From an uncultured Prevotella sp. (GTDB lineage: Bacteria > Bacteroidota > Bacteroidia > Bacteroidales > Bacteroidaceae): a DNA stretch of 17,170 nt. The DNA lies in the NCBI GenBank assembly GCA_934203355.1, contig CAKPZC010000048.1:1-17170 (forward strand). The letters run 5' to 3'. The notes under the pieces were generated by a model. It saw only the letters and a list, made by a program, of their open reading frames with translations, ran no database searches and was not told the origin of the DNA. This document shows positions 17,038-17,170 of this stretch, in pieces; the stretch's first letter is position 1; each line of letters starts with the position of its first letter. The translations under genes and the position numbers were made by a program.

Positions 17038-17070
17038 CGATAATACCTTATTAATATATAAGGTATATCG
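17038..17070. repeat. 13-bp inverted repeat in the leader of the right-edge gene
   Basis: ATACCTTAT (17043-17051) is the exact reverse complement of ATAAGGTAT (17058-17066) around a 6-nt loop. The stem extends by four pairs (CGAT 17038-17041 with ATCG 17067-17070) past one bulged A at 17042. It lies just downstream of a promoter-like box. It could be an operator for a dimeric regulator or an RNA leader hairpin. No T-run follows, so it is not a terminator. Confidence 0.5.
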
Positions 17071-17125
17071 CTTGTCCAAACACAGCAAAGACATTTCATT
17101 AATAATTTATTTTATTATACCGATT

Positions 17126-17170
17126 ATGATTTATTCAAAAGAAGTAGACAACATGTGCGTTGTCGCAAAG
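17126..17170 (+). CDS. 5' end of an unidentified gene (cut by the window edge)
   Basis: An ATG at 17126 opens a frame of 15 codons (MIYSKEVDNMCVVAK) that runs to the last base of the window. A promoter-like box and a leader hairpin precede it. The N terminus has no signal peptide so far, suggesting a cytosolic protein. I cannot name the family from 15 residues. Confidence 0.5.
   Translation, partial: MIYSKEVDNMCVVAK

Overview
The window reads as a chromosomal segment from a member of the Bacteroidales (phylum Bacteroidota), probably a Prevotella-like or related gut or oral lineage. Four things point there: the 5S rRNA matches the Bacteroides-type sequence as I know it; several gene starts are preceded by the Bacteroidota promoter form (TTTG, about 19-20 nt, TAnnTTTG) with no strong Shine-Dalgarno; there is a SusC/SusD outer-membrane pair; and a DUF4954 gene, typical of the phylum, is present. 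The genus cannot be fixed from the sequence alone.

Layout, left to right. (1) 1-270: the tail of an rRNA operon, made of a spacer with a hairpin, a 5S rRNA and its terminator. (2) 561-6629, plus strand: hflX (ribosome-associated GTPase), a DUF4954 beta-helix protein of unknown role and a large exported M16 zinc peptidase. They are 15 and 48 nt apart and look like one transcript. (3) 6645-6708: a perfect 29-bp inverted repeat closing that transcript. (4) 6767-10041, plus strand: a strong promoter driving gpmI (phosphoglycerate mutase) and a class I fumarase, 17 nt apart. (5) 10063-10109: a hairpin terminator serving both directions. (6) 10188-12173, minus strand: nadB (L-aspartate oxidase) followed 6 nt later by a small exported FMN-binding protein. 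(7) 12174-12548: a divergent intergenic region with the nadB promoter and a probable susC promoter with a long leader. (8) 12549-16894, plus strand: a shortened SusC-type TonB-dependent transporter and a SusD-type lipoprotein. (9) 16895-17170: an intergenic region with a promoter-like box and a 13-bp hairpin, then the first 15 codons of an unidentified gene.

How the genes may work together (inference). GpmI feeds phosphoenolpyruvate formation and fumarase sits in the reductive branch to succinate, so pairing them fits an anaerobe with succinate-type fermentation. Fumarate is also an electron acceptor for NadB in anaerobes, and the NadB operon lies tail to tail with the fumarase gene. The SusC/SusD pair should import an oligosaccharide or other large nutrient, but no degrading enzyme or regulator lies beside it here, so the substrate is unknown.

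Most of the window is conserved core metabolism plus one nutrient-uptake pair. I see no clear new defence or mobile system. The most unusual items are the 29-bp perfect palindrome, the nadB/exported FMN-protein tandem, the short SusC lacking the usual N-terminal extension, and the hairpin leader at the right edge.
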